From the NCBI GenBank assembly GCA_002336815.1, contig DDEU01000008.1, positions 1 through 64,000 on the forward strand: 64,000 bases of DNA. The letters are read 5' to 3'. The DNA is from Chitinophagaceae bacterium UBA1946. Lineage in GTDB: Bacteria; Bacteroidota; Bacteroidia; Chitinophagales; Chitinophagaceae. Position numbers and translations under genes: made by a program. This document shows, one piece after another, positions 34,663-41,953 of the stretch. A model generated the notes under the pieces. It was not told the DNA's origin and did not search any database. It saw only the letters and a list, made by a program, of their open reading frames with translations. Numbering within the stretch: position 1 is the stretch's first letter; each line of letters begins with the position of its first letter.

Positions 34663-34711
34663 ACTTATAACTTATTACTTATAACTTATTACTTATAACT
34701 CATAACTTATC
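34663..34711. repeat. Heptamer tandem array (ACTTATA/ACTTATT, seven units)
   Basis: Seven contiguous 7-base units alternating ACTTATA and ACTTATT, then ACTCATA and ACTTATC. It can also be read as a 14-base repeat. It lies about 110 bases upstream of ssb. Confidence 0.92.
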
Positions 34712-34824
34712 CTTTCTAACTCAACACTCATAATTACAATCGTGTATAACTTTAAAATAACTACAGCACAGCGTTTCATAATTTCACATTCAGATACATC
34801 CACTAAACATTTAAAACACGAGTT

Positions 34825-35283
34825 ATGATCAAGTTACAGGTAATTGGCAATTTGGGTAAAGATTGCATTGTTAAAGAAGTAAATGGCAAAAACGTAATCA
34901 ATTTCAGCGTAGCGCATACAGAGCGCTTTAAAGATGCACAGGGCAATCAAAAAGAAAGAACTACCTGGGTAGAGTGTGCTTACTGGACAGACCGCACTGC
35001 CATCTCCCCTTATCTTACCAAAGGCACCACCGTATATGCTGAAGGTACGCCCGAAGCAGATGCTTATATGAACAAAGATAACCAGGCAGCAGCAACCCTC
35101 CGTATGAGGGTGCAAACCATACAATTACTGGGTGGCAGAAATAATGACAACCAGGGAGCGGCTCCTGCCGGCAACAGCAATTATGCCGGTAACAACAATT
35201 ATGGAGCTGCCAATGCAGCCTCGGCCCCAAGACAGGCGGCACCGGCAGCGATGCCAGAAGCGGCCGATGATCTTCCGTTTTAA
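34825..35283 (+). CDS. ssb: Single-stranded DNA-binding protein
   Basis: Binds and protects single-stranded DNA in replication, recombination and repair. The 152-residue protein has an OB-fold at about 1-105 (VIGNLGKDCIVKEVNGKNVINFSVAHTE, TTWVECAYWTDR, GTTVYAEGTPEADAY, LRMRVQTIQLLGG). It is followed by an Asn/Gly/Ala/Pro-rich flexible linker and the acidic tip ADDLPF that recruits partner proteins. The gene is monocistronic with a terminator. It lies downstream of the LexA-like regulator, which may be functionally meaningful. Confidence 0.96.
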   Translation: MIKLQVIGNLGKDCIVKEVNGKNVINFSVAHTERFKDAQGNQKERTTWVECAYWTDRTAISPYLTKGTTVYAEGTPEADAYMNKDNQAAATLRMRVQTIQLLGGRNNDNQGAAPAGNSNYAGNNNYGAANAASAPRQAAPAAMPEAADDLPF

Positions 35284-35306
35284 TTTAGTACAACATTTCA
35301 GTTCAC

Positions 35307-35333
35307 AGGCTGCCCCAAAAGGCAGCCTTTTTT
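35307..35333 (+). terminator. Terminator after ssb
   Basis: Perfect 8-bp stem AGGCTGCC/GGCAGCCT with a CCAAAA loop and five T, 24 bases after the stop. Confidence 0.9.
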
Positions 35334-35483
35334 AATTGGCAATTTTATTAATTGCGTCTGTATAATTTTCTAAGAAACCTTGGTTCCCGGGGCTGGTTAT
35401 ATGCGCCAGCTTGCAAAGCCAGTACCGTATTTGCTATGGCATGCAACCCGGCCAATAAAGTTATTGTCAGCTTTAAGAAAAGC

Positions 35484-35999
35484 ATGAAAAACAATTTACT
35501 CTATTGGGTCTTTTTCCCCATCCTATTAAGTTGCTATAAAGACAAAAACACTCCAACAGCCACAGGCTGTAACATTGAGCATGTTTATGATGACAATGCA
35601 AAAAAGCTAACCATTACTGGTGGTGTATGGGGAACAGTCTCGAGTCTTGAAGGAGATTTCATGCCTAAAATTATGGGATCAAAGCCTGAAGGCAGTCATT
35701 GCCCTGTGCAGAGAACATTGAAAATATATCAATACAGCCTGTTAAGCGATGGCATAAAGAGTGATCCTTCTTCAATCTTTTTTGATTCATTAAATACCGG
35801 GTTTGTAACACAGGTTGAGAGCGATCAAAATGGCTTTTTCCAGGCTGCTATCCCTGCAGGACATTACTCCATTGTGATAGTAGAAAATGGGCAACTGTAT
35901 GCTACTTTATTGGATGAACACGGAGGCCTCAGCCCAATTACTGTAAGTACAGGAACCGTAAACAGCAATTTGATAATGACATACAAAGCCACGTTCTAA
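35484..35999 (+). CDS. Lipoprotein with a carboxypeptidase-regulatory-like region, unknown
   Basis: A 171-residue predicted lipoprotein (MKNNLLYWVFFPILLSC, lipid Cys17, then YKDK). The C-terminal part (about 75-171) reads like a transthyretin/carboxypeptidase-regulatory-type beta-sandwich: VQRTLKIYQYSLL, VTQVESDQNGFFQAAIPAGHYSIVIVENG, then SNLIMTYKATF. The frame is open from 35352 but the ATG at 35484 gives the lipoprotein signal. No partner is evident. No terminator follows directly. Confidence 0.72.
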   Translation: MKNNLLYWVFFPILLSCYKDKNTPTATGCNIEHVYDDNAKKLTITGGVWGTVSSLEGDFMPKIMGSKPEGSHCPVQRTLKIYQYSLLSDGIKSDPSSIFFDSLNTGFVTQVESDQNGFFQAAIPAGHYSIVIVENGQLYATLLDEHGGLSPITVSTGTVNSNLIMTYKATF

Positions 36000-36280
36000 A
36001 CAGGCTTTACCTGCAATATGTTCAGAGCGCCCGATCGCCGTTTATAGTTTATAAAGCGACCACCAGTTTCGGTATAACAGGTAATCCACAGCTGCGATCT
36101 TAAAAGAATAAAAAAATCTGAACCGGAGCAGAAAAGCACGGAATAGGCCGGCGAATAATTTTGCAGCACCTGGTCACATCTAATAGCTGCGAGCCCTGCT
36201 GAATGATTTGAAAAAAAACTAACCTGCAGTTGCCCCTTCAAACAACTGGCTCACTATGGCTCTAATAAATTCAGGTATCA

Positions 36281-36301
36281 GAAATAAATAGCATTTATTT
36301 C
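36281..36301. promoter_or_regulatory. Inverted repeat upstream of the translocase-like gene, possible operator
   Basis: GAAATAAAT and ATTTATTTC form a perfect 9-bp palindrome with a 3-base centre. Its right edge is 10 bases before the -7 element, covering the -33 region, so a bound protein would affect initiation. It does not look like a Crp/Fnr site. Confidence 0.5.
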
Positions 36302-36311
36302 AGCGGTTTCA

Positions 36312-36319
36312 TAAATTTG
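36312..36319 (+). promoter_or_regulatory. -7 element TAAATTTG immediately before the start codon
   Basis: Exact TAnnTTTG match with only six bases between it and the ATG at 36326, implying a leaderless or near-leaderless mRNA if it is used. Confidence 0.55.
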
Positions 36320-36325
36320 ATTCCG

Positions 36326-39064
36326 ATGAAACACAGGTTATTCAATACGCTAAATATCAAGGCATCCGAATCAAAGCAGGTTTTCGACCTTTTGTCTGTT
36401 CAGTTCTTTATCGGGTTAGCAACAGCCTTTCTCAATATCACTTCTTTTTCTCTTTTTATATACAATTTTCCCGTAACCAAGCTCCCCAATGTATACATCA
36501 GCATTGCGATAGCCCTGATTTTGCTCAATTTTATATATGAAAAACTGGAGCACATGCTTTCGCCCATGCGATTGCTTAAGATCATTATTGGTTTCTCGTT
36601 GCTGATCATCCTGTTTTTATGGCTTGGTCTTACCTGGGGCAATACGCATGATTTTATTTTTATCTTACTTGTTTCCAATACCATCATTTACATGATCACC
36701 GGCTACGCCTTTTGGGGGCTGGTAGCGCTGCTGTTCAATGTAAGAGAAAGCAGGCGGGTTTTTTCCGTTGTAGGTTCCGGCGATATTCCTGCAAAATTCA
36801 TCGGTTATCTTATTGCGCCCCTCCTTATCCCTCTTATTGGACTCACCAACTTGATATGGCTTGCGATGCTTTCGCTGGTGGCTGCCCTGGTGCTGTTCAA
36901 TAAAGTGATCAACAAAAAGAGCTGGGACAGCACCCGGAAAAAAATGAGCCATCAGCACCAGCACAATGCTCATTCGCACCATAAGCAGGGATTGGTCACT
37001 TTCTTTTTTGAGAACAAACTCATCTTTACCATCTCCCTGTTATCCATACTCAGCTACAATGTTTTCGTTCTTATCGATTACACGTTTGTTTCGCAGGTAA
37101 AACTCAAGTTTGAGAACATATCTGATCTTGCCATTTACATTGCCGTATTCTTTGCCATTGGCAGGGCCATCGCCATTGTATTCAAGCTGATCTTCACCAG
37201 CCGGTTGATAGAAAAACTGGGCATCATTGCATGTCTTTTTATCACCCCGGTTGCCCTGGCGCTGTTCTGCATCCTGTTCTTTGTATATGAAGGCCACGGC
37301 AATTACGATGTTTTTATTTTTGGTATGATGGCCTTGCTCACCGAAGTGTTGCGGTCAACCATGCAGGAACCTGTGTTCTTCATTTTGTTCCAGCCGTTGA
37401 AAGAGCAGCTCCGGCTCAAAGGTCACCTGATCGCAAAAGGATATACCCTGCCGCCCTCCCTGATCATTGTAGGCGTTTCTTTGTTTTTCTTTTTACGCTG
37501 GGGCGTTTCACTCTCCATCATGTTTACCATTAAGATACTGATCGTAAACCTGCTGGTATGGGCCGGCGTTATCTTCCTCATACAAAAAGCTTACCTGAGT
37601 ACCCTGCACAGTTCTATCAAAAAAGGCACATTCAGCAGCGATGACAATTATGTGTATGATCAAAAAACCATACAGATATTATTGAACAAAGTAGATACCG
37701 GTAAAAATGCCGAAGTGATCTATGCACTTGACCTGCTGAAGAAAGCGGAGTATCCGGGGCTTACGGAATTATTGTACCAGAAAGCGGCCGATGGTTCTGG
37801 CGAAACAAAACGGTATGCACTGGAGCAACTGGAGGTTTCCGGAAAACCTGATATTGCAGTGCTGCAACAGTTACTGGCCACTGAAAAGGATGCAGCCATT
37901 AAACAAAAGATCGTTTCGGTGATCTGCCGCCATGATACTGCCTACCTCGATGGCATTGCACAGGATATCGCAAGTCTTGAATACGACACCCGTAAAGCTG
38001 TTGTGATCAACCTGCTGAACCAGCAGGAATTTCACCACCTGCTCAAAGCCGGTATTGAGATCAGCAATTTGATCAATTCTACCAACCCCGAAGAACGGCA
38101 ACTTGCGATCAGCATTATTTCAGAGCTAAAGAACATCCAGTTCACCAGGGATATTGGTTTATTGATCAACGACGAGCACAGCGGCGTAAAAAGAAGTGCG
38201 GTGATCGCCGCCTGTAAATTGCAGGTACATTCTTTATTACCGCAACTATTAACACTCTGCGATGAGCCGGAGCATAAATACCTTGTGATAAAATCGCTGC
38301 AGCAATACGGCGATCAACTGTTCCGGGACATGGAAACCTTACCGGAGCAGACAATTGAGCGGTACAACGCCGAATTCATAAAAATTGCAGCCAACATAAA
38401 AGGCGAACACAGCAAGAAATTTTTATTGACGGCTGTAACAGCACTGGGCCAGGAAACCAACAAGATCATCCATGCCCTGTGGGTGCAGAATTACGAACCA
38501 CTGGAACAATCAGCCAGCGAGCAAATGCATGCACTGCTGCACCGGTACATGAAGATGGGCATCAATAAAATACATGACTACCATACCATCCCTGACTACA
38601 GCAATGAAAAAGTGATTGTAAAAAATTCTTTACTGAACGAGATCAAGACCGACCTCGTGGTAGCGCTGAAGATCTGTGCGATGCTGTTCAGGAAAAAACC
38701 CATCAACCGGATACTGGAATTGATAGACATTGAACAGCATCTCAAAATATACAATGCCATTGAAATGATCGAACTGGAGCTGCCCAAAAAAATATCCCGG
38801 CAACTGATACAATTGTTCGACTTTATACTGGATCCGGATGATAAAAAATCAATCGTAGCACTACAGGAGAACAATACACTTTTTAGTAAAATATACAATA
38901 GCGATTCGTTTACCTATAACCCATGGACGAAGTCAATATTGATGTACAGTTCATGGAAAAACAATAAAACAGAAGACCTGGCGATCATAGCACAACCGTA
39001 TGAAAAACCAGGACACTTCATCATTAATGAAACAAGAAATTTTGTACTTGGCACCAATAATTAA
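36326..39064 (+). CDS. ATP/ADP-translocase-like membrane protein with C-terminal HEAT-repeat domain
   Basis: A 912-residue protein. Residues about 15-430 hold eleven to twelve membrane helices in an MFS-like layout related to bacterial ATP/ADP translocases (NTT/Npt1 class). A His-rich loop (SHQHQHNAHSHHKQG, about 207-221) splits the two halves. From about 450 to 900 the chain is soluble and built of HEAT-like helical pairs (VIYALDLLKKAEYPGLTELLYQ, ETKRYALEQLE, RKAVVINLLNQ). The cyclic-nucleotide-binding gene follows after 8 bases, and the two products together match the domain set of fused NTT-HEAT-cNMP proteins seen elsewhere. The substrate is unknown; regulated transport or sensing is inferred. 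ATG at 36326 is preferred over an upstream TTG. Confidence 0.78.
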   Translation: MKHRLFNTLNIKASESKQVFDLLSVQFFIGLATAFLNITSFSLFIYNFPVTKLPNVYISIAIALILLNFIYEKLEHMLSPMRLLKIIIGFSLLIILFLWLGLTWGNTHDFIFILLVSNTIIYMITGYAFWGLVALLFNVRESRRVFSVVGSGDIPAKFIGYLIAPLLIPLIGLTNLIWLAMLSLVAALVLFNKVINKKSWDSTRKKMSHQHQHNAHSHHKQGLVTFFFENKLIFTISLLSILSYNVFVLIDYTFVSQVKLKFENISDLAIYIAVFFAIGRAIAIVFKLIFTSRLIEKLGIIACLFITPVALALFCILFFVYEGHGNYDVFIFGMMALLTEVLRSTMQEPVFFILFQPLKEQLRLKGHLIAKGYTLPPSLIIVGVSLFFFLRWGVSLSIMFTIKILIVNLLVWAGVIFLIQKAYLSTLHSSIKKGTFSSDDNYVYDQKTIQILLNKVDTGKNAEVIYALDLLKKAEYPGLTELLYQKAADGSGETKRYALEQLEVSGKPDIAVLQQLLATEKDAAIKQKIVSVICRHDTAYLDGIAQDIASLEYDTRKAVVINLLNQQEFHHLLKAGIEISNLINSTNPEERQLAISIISELKNIQFTRDIGLLINDEHSGVKRSAVIAACKLQVHSLLPQLLTLCDEPEHKYLVIKSLQQYGDQLFRDMETLPEQTIERYNAEFIKIAANIKGEHSKKFLLTAVTALGQETNKIIHALWVQNYEPLEQSASEQMHALLHRYMKMGINKIHDYHTIPDYSNEKVIVKNSLLNEIKTDLVVALKICAMLFRKKPINRILELIDIEQHLKIYNAIEMIELELPKKISRQLIQLFDFILDPDDKKSIVALQENNTLFSKIYNSDSFTYNPWTKSILMYSSWKNNKTEDLAIIAQPYEKPGHFIINETRNFVLGTNN

Positions 39065-39072
39065 CACCGCAC

Positions 39073-39516
39073 ATGCTCATCATCGAAAAAATACTACTGC
39101 TTAAAAACTCCGACATCTTTAAAGTATGTAAGGAAGTTGACCTGATCGACATTGCCTCCATCTGCATCGAAAATCATTTCGACAAAGGCGTTACCATTTT
39201 TAAAAAAGATGACCCGGGCAACTGTATGTATTTTATCCATTCCGGCAAAGTGTCCATCCATGATAAAGAGCACGAACTGGCCGTACTTTCCGCCAATGAA
39301 ATATTTGGAGAATTGTCGCTGCTGGATTCTGAACCACGTTCTGCAAGCGCCACTACGCTTACCGACTGTATCTTGTTAAAAATAGAACAGGAACTTTTTT
39401 ATGATGTGATCGCCACCAACCCGGATATATTGAAAGGTATTATGAGAACGCTTTGCAAACGCCTGAGAGAACAGGACAGGATCACGGTGGAAATGAAAAA
39501 AACGATCGGTCACTGA
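39073..39516 (+). CDS. Cyclic-nucleotide-binding domain protein
   Basis: A 147-residue single-domain protein of the Crp-like cNMP-binding fold: KGVTIFKKDDPGNCMYFIHSGKVSIHDKEHELAVL, EIFGELSLLDSEPRSASATTLTDCILLKI. The phosphate-binding cassette (GELSLLDSEPRSASAT) is well preserved, so nucleotide binding is likely. There is no DNA-binding helix-turn-helix. It starts 8 bases after the translocase-HEAT gene and is probably its regulatory subunit. The stop is 2 bases from the convergent HD-domain gene. Confidence 0.9.
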   Translation: MLIIEKILLLKNSDIFKVCKEVDLIDIASICIENHFDKGVTIFKKDDPGNCMYFIHSGKVSIHDKEHELAVLSANEIFGELSLLDSEPRSASATTLTDCILLKIEQELFYDVIATNPDILKGIMRTLCKRLREQDRITVEMKKTIGH

Positions 39517-39518
39517 GA

Positions 39519-40091
39519 TTATAGAAGCGTTGCGTAGTGCTGCTGCTTTACCGGCTCCCTTAATTGCCGGGAAGTATGTGTATGGTAGCGGTGATTCTTT
39601 AAAAAATTCAATTGCATTTTTTCCCAGGCTTCATTGTCTGGTACAATTTTATAATGCAGAAATTCCTGGCGGAGGGTTTCGCCAATGGTAAAAAAATCGT
39701 TTCTTCCCAGGTAATCAAGGTCTGCATCACAAATGATCTGCTGCAGCAAGGTGTGTGGCTGCTGCGGTATTTTGGTTGCCATGATCAAATCCTGCACCAT
39801 CTTATTCTCCTCTTCAGAAAAACACAGGTCCGCTGATTTTTCAAGAAATATCTCACAGCCCTTTTCTTCGTGATGGGCATAGGTTTTTAAAAAACCTGTA
39901 TCATGAAAAAGGGCTGCAATTTTTAACAGCAAAATCTCTTTTTCAGTAACGCCTTCACTCATGGCAATACGAACGGACTGCTTAATTACATCAACAGTAT
40001 GCTCCTTGGAATGATAAGTAAGATGGGGGTTAAGTGCATCCAGTTCAGCAAACGCAATCTCTTTCAAAACTTCAAAATCGCTTTCTGTCAT
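39519..40091 (-). CDS. HD-domain phosphohydrolase
   Basis: A 190-residue HD-superfamily protein: HLTYHSKEHTVDVIKQSV supplies the first His, AALFHDTGFL the HD pair, and QIICDADLDYLG a C-terminal metal Asp. The arrangement is that of Bacteroidota HD proteins of unknown substrate. The convergent stop with the cNMP-binding gene leaves two bases. The 5' side is AT-rich with no clear -7 element. Confidence 0.85.
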   Translation of the reverse strand: MTESDFEVLKEIAFAELDALNPHLTYHSKEHTVDVIKQSVRIAMSEGVTEKEILLLKIAALFHDTGFLKTYAHHEEKGCEIFLEKSADLCFSEEENKMVQDLIMATKIPQQPHTLLQQIICDADLDYLGRNDFFTIGETLRQEFLHYKIVPDNEAWEKMQLNFLKNHRYHTHTSRQLREPVKQQHYATLL

Positions 40092-40426
40092 TTGAAAAAT
40101 TTAATCGTATTTTAATACTAATGTATAGATTATCTACTATTTAATCAACAATTATGCAATATTATTAACGGGAAAAACACGGTTGCTGTTGCCCGGATTT
40201 TTTGCAAACGCCGCTGACTGCACAAACAAGCTGTTTACTATGATGAGAATAGCTGGCCAAAGGTGCATTAAAAAAAAGAGGCTGTATCAAAAGTTCCCGC
40301 TGATTGGTATACCGGACCCGCCGAATGATAACAACCAATGGGAAACAAACCTGTACATAACTGATGAGCCAATGACAGATCTGTTTCTTTCGATACAACC
40401 TTCAATTTATTATGCAGTAAAAGCTG
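40092..40426. other. Intergenic region, nothing recognised
   Basis: These 335 bases hold no convincing gene. Open frames that cross it run antisense into yceI and lack family features. The left 70 bases are very AT-rich and probably contain the HD gene promoter. Confidence 0.5.
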
Positions 40427-40963
40427 TCAGGATGCCTGTTTCACCAACTGCAACTCTGCGTGGATCTTCACTTCCTCACTCACCATTACACCACCGGTTT
40501 CCAGCGCTGCATTCCAGTTCAATCCAAAGTCTTTGCGGTTTAGCTTACCGGTAGCGCTGAAGCCTGCCTTTATATTGCCCCATGGGTCTTTTACGATGCC
40601 GCCAAACTCAACATCCAGTTTCACAGGATGCACCACACCATGCATGTTAAGATCGCCGGTCAATTCAAAATTACCGTTGCCTGCATCCGCAAAATGCGTA
40701 GCATTGAAGGTGATTTTGGGAAAACTGGCCGCATCAAAAAAGTCGGCTGCCTTCAGGTGCTCGTCTCTCTGTTCATTATTGGTGCTGATGGAATCTGTAT
40801 CTGCTGAAAATTCAACTTTTGCATTGTTGAAGTTATCGCCATCGGTTTCCGCCGTAACGCTAAAGGTTTTAAAACTGCCGGAAACATTGGTAAACATCAG
40901 GTGTTTTACTTTAAATCCAATTTCGGAATGAGTTGGGTCTAATGCCCATTTAATAGTTGCCAT
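40427..40963 (-). CDS. YceI-family lipid-binding protein
   Basis: A 178-residue YceI-like beta-barrel (lipocalin-like, binds polyisoprenoids). Typical motifs are WALDPTHSEIGFKVKHLMFTNVSG, FSADTDSISTNNEQRDEHLKAADFFDAASFP, FELTGDLNMHGVVHPVKLDVEFGG and FSATGKLNRKDFGLNWN. No signal peptide is seen with ATG at 40963, so this member is probably cytosolic; the frame extends to 41032. Crp/Fnr lies 246 bases upstream on the same strand and may regulate it. Confidence 0.93.
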   Translation of the reverse strand: MATIKWALDPTHSEIGFKVKHLMFTNVSGSFKTFSVTAETDGDNFNNAKVEFSADTDSISTNNEQRDEHLKAADFFDAASFPKITFNATHFADAGNGNFELTGDLNMHGVVHPVKLDVEFGGIVKDPWGNIKAGFSATGKLNRKDFGLNWNAALETGGVMVSEEVKIHAELQLVKQAS

Positions 40964-41209
40964 AATTTGCTTTTTATTTGTTTTACTTTTAATTGATTTG
41001 ATAACACAAAGTTGCAACATTGGTTTAACCAAAACATTGAACTAAGACAAGAAATTGGTTTAACGGATAATTAGCAAGGAATTACGCCTTAAAAGGAGCA
41101 GATTTTCAAAATAGCCTTGTTGCAGATTTTTAGAAGCCGTAAGAACGGGGGACTTGCAGGAAAAGGAAAGCCTTTTTTGGCAGCGCTATCATCAATTCAT
41201 CGATTATCA

Positions 41210-41788
41210 CTACTTCTTTGACAGCTTTGCCCTCACTTTGCTTAGAAATTCGGGAGATATGCCCAGGAAGGATGCAATATAATGCTGCGGAACCCGCTGT
41301 GGGATGGTGGGATAGCGCTTGATAAAATCAAGGTATTTTTCCTGTGCTGATTTGGAAATAGAATTGATGAGCCTGTTTTGGGTTACCGCCAGCCTTCGTT
41401 GCACCATCAGGCGAAATACCCGTTCAAACCTGGGGATCCCGGCCAGCAGCATTTCTTTGGTAACCGGGTTAAAGAGTAGTAATTCGCATTCTTCAAGGGT
41501 TTCAATAAAAAGATTGCTGGGTTGTTGCTCGTAAAAACTGGCGATGTCACCAATCCACCAGTCTTCAATCGAAAACATGAGTGTTACTTCAAAACCGTTT
41601 TCATCAATATAAAAAGTACGCACACAACCTTTGTTGATATAAGCTTCAAAATTGCAGATCTCCCCTTCCTGCAACAGGAATGTCTTTTTGGGATAGTGCT
41701 TTACCTGCAACAGTTCATTCATTCGTTCCAGTTCCCGGGCAGAAAAAACTGCACTCCTGCTGACGTTTTTGTTGATGCCATCAAACAT
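41210..41788 (-). CDS. Crp/Fnr-family transcriptional regulator
   Basis: A 192-residue regulator. An N-terminal cNMP-like sensor fold (FLLQEGEICNFEAYINKGCVRTFYIDENG, VTLMFSIEDWWIGDIASF) is followed by a helix-turn-helix at about 150-190 (IPQRVPQHYIASFLGISPEFLSKVRAKLSKK). The standard phosphate-binding cassette (G-E-x-x-R-S) is not preserved, so the ligand is probably not cAMP, as usual in this Bacteroidota subgroup. ATG at 41788 is chosen; the frame extends seven codons upstream. It lies upstream of yceI. Confidence 0.92.
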   Translation of the reverse strand: MFDGINKNVSRSAVFSARELERMNELLQVKHYPKKTFLLQEGEICNFEAYINKGCVRTFYIDENGFEVTLMFSIEDWWIGDIASFYEQQPSNLFIETLEECELLLFNPVTKEMLLAGIPRFERVFRLMVQRRLAVTQNRLINSISKSAQEKYLDFIKRYPTIPQRVPQHYIASFLGISPEFLSKVRAKLSKK

Positions 41789-41953
41789 AGCTGTAAAATA
41801 AACAAACAAAACCGATCCGCCATTTTCTCAGTAAAAAATACCGAATCCTAAACACCCGGGGGATACTGTCAATAAGGATTGCAATTTCAGCCCAGCGGCA
41901 GCGATTCCTGTTTCACATTAAAAACAAACGATCTATTTGCTAAATTGCCTCAC

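Larger units (their letters stand above)
34500..34824. other. Intergenic region with heptamer-like arrays
   Basis: No gene is seen in these 325 bases. It holds the arrays at 34506-34533 and 34663-34711, plus three looser 7-base units at 34551-34571 (AGGAGTT, AAGAGTT, GTGAATT). The remainder has no clear terminator or consensus promoter for ssb. Confidence 0.7.
36000..36325. other. Intergenic region with an inverted repeat and a promoter
   Basis: No gene is supported in these 326 bases. The right end holds a 9-bp inverted repeat (36281-36301) and a TAnnTTTG element (36312-36319) directly before the next start codon. Confidence 0.6.

Noticed and set aside
35996..36241. 81-codon minus-strand frame after the small lipoprotein gene
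   Set aside because: No signal, domain or promoter; residue composition looks random.
40278..40293. Possible insertion-sequence end (GAGGCTGTATCAAAAG)
   Set aside because: It resembles terminal sequences of some IS families, but there is no transposase, no second end and no target duplication.
40183..40554. Plus-strand frame of 123 codons crossing into yceI
   Set aside because: It overlaps the certain yceI gene in antisense and has no features of its own.
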